Assembly (NCBI GenBank): GCA_965277595.1
Contig: CBDIDH010000002.1
Coordinates: 3,844,001-3,908,000 of the forward strand
From: CBDIDH01 sp965277595
GTDB lineage: Bacteria; Planctomycetota; Planctomycetia; Isosphaerales; Isosphaeraceae
DNA: 64,000 nt
Direction: 5' to 3'
Shown here piece by piece: positions 63,512 through 64,000 of this stretch (its first letter is position 1; every line of letters starts with the position of its first letter). Both the position numbers and the translations under genes were made by a program. Below the pieces are notes generated by a model. It was not told the origin of the DNA. It searched no databases and worked only from the letters and a program-made list of their open reading frames with translations.

Positions 63512-63997
63512 TCACACCGCCTGGAGGTTGATCGTGCTCTTGGCCAACTCGGTCAGAGCCTCGTCGGTCGCCACCTCCTCGGCCATCGACTCCTCAAGGA
63601 GCTTGTGGACCACCTTTTCCTTCAGGAGCCTGGCGTAGGTGCCGACCGTGCCGTACCCGGCTATCTCGTAGTGTTCGACCCGCTGGGCGGCGATGGGCGC
63701 CGCATCCTTCACCTTGGGATCGGCGACCTCCTTGATCGTCTCCGCGCCCTCCTCGATCAGGCCCTTGATCGCCTTGCAGGCTTTCTTCTTAGCCTTCTCG
63801 CCGAGGGCCTCGAAGGACTGTTCCAGCCGCGTCACATGGCCTTCGGTCTCTGCCAGGTACTTCTCGAAGGCGGCCTTCAGCTCGGGTGACGACGCGGCCT
63901 TCGCCATCCTGGGCAGAGCCTGGCTGATGCGGTTCTCGGCGTCGTAGAGATCCTGGAACTGCTCGACCAAGGGGTCGCGCTAGGATTCGAGTTTCAT
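63512..63997 (-). CDS. yciE: YciE-type ferritin-like protein (DUF892), TAG at codon 6
   Basis: Four-helix-bundle protein: LVEQFQDLYDAENRISQAL, ETEGHVTRLEQSFEALG, RVEHYEIAGYGTVGTYARL and EEVATDEALTELA, with the carboxylate/His residues of the family's di-iron site. The expected N-terminus MKLES is present from the ATG at 63995-63997 but is followed by TAG at 63980-63982. Unless that codon is misread, translation would have to begin at a TTG at 63970 without a ribosome site, giving 152 aa that still hold the bundle. Stress-induced in other bacteria. Confidence 0.8.
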
Positions 63998-64000
63998 GAT

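Overview
The window looks like a high-GC planctomycete, probably of the Isosphaeraceae/Gemmataceae type. The reasons are an ECF sigma factor next to a Hanks-type Ser/Thr kinase with TPRs (36.8-40.8 kb), many large exported proteins without known domains, a formylglycine-enzyme-like domain in an exported protein, and a dense load of IS630, ISAzo13 and IS1380 elements. This assignment is an inference from gene content; there is no rRNA in the window.

Layout. (1) 1-6.24 kb is the right end of one mobile element: an Ig-like structural protein, a glycosyltransferase and a methyltransferase on the plus strand, then a tightly overlapping minus-strand run of small unknown genes with a strong promoter at 3463-3491, and a P-loop kinase. 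(2) A 44-bp perfect direct repeat, the 3' half of a tRNA-Lys(CTT) gene starting in its anticodon loop, lies at 6245-6288 and again at 43832-43875. It bounds a 37.6-kb second element. Just inside the left copy is a tyrosine integrase, and both ends carry paired TGTTGCGC sites with identical 12-bp spacing. No complete tRNA-Lys is visible, so two elements probably sit in tandem behind an intact tRNA to the left of the window. (3) The cargo of the 37.6-kb element has three parts. The first is an integrase/excisionase end disrupted by ISAzo13 and IS630. The second, at 11.4-26.7 kb, is a locus almost wholly of exported proteins: a 1593-aa helical protein, a 973-aa protein with an FGE-like C-terminus, an L,D-transpeptidase-like protein, and several small proteins built as signal sequence, short coiled coil and a distinct C-terminal head. 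The third, at 26.9-43.5 kb, is a decayed zone of transposase relics, sigma-like and HNH remnants, repeated intergenic modules and a dead second integrase; it still contains an intact NmrA/YciI-like/ECF sigma/kinase block.

(4) Right of the element (43.9-50.3 kb) two IS1380 copies flank fragments of two convergent FAD oxidoreductases, one of which carries a 151-bp MITE with a 10-bp target duplication. (5) 50.4-64 kb is a stress and DNA-repair neighbourhood: SDR oxidoreductase, a UvrA2-like ATPase, LigD, two DUF72 proteins, a DUF3072 protein, a catalase remnant, a Zn alcohol dehydrogenase, an isochorismatase-like hydrolase and a YciE-type ferritin-like protein.

The most promising candidate for an undescribed system is the exported-protein locus at 11.4-26.7 kb. 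Many genes outside the large intact ones carry single-base lesions (in-frame stops or frameshifts), which should be checked against reads before any recoding is proposed.
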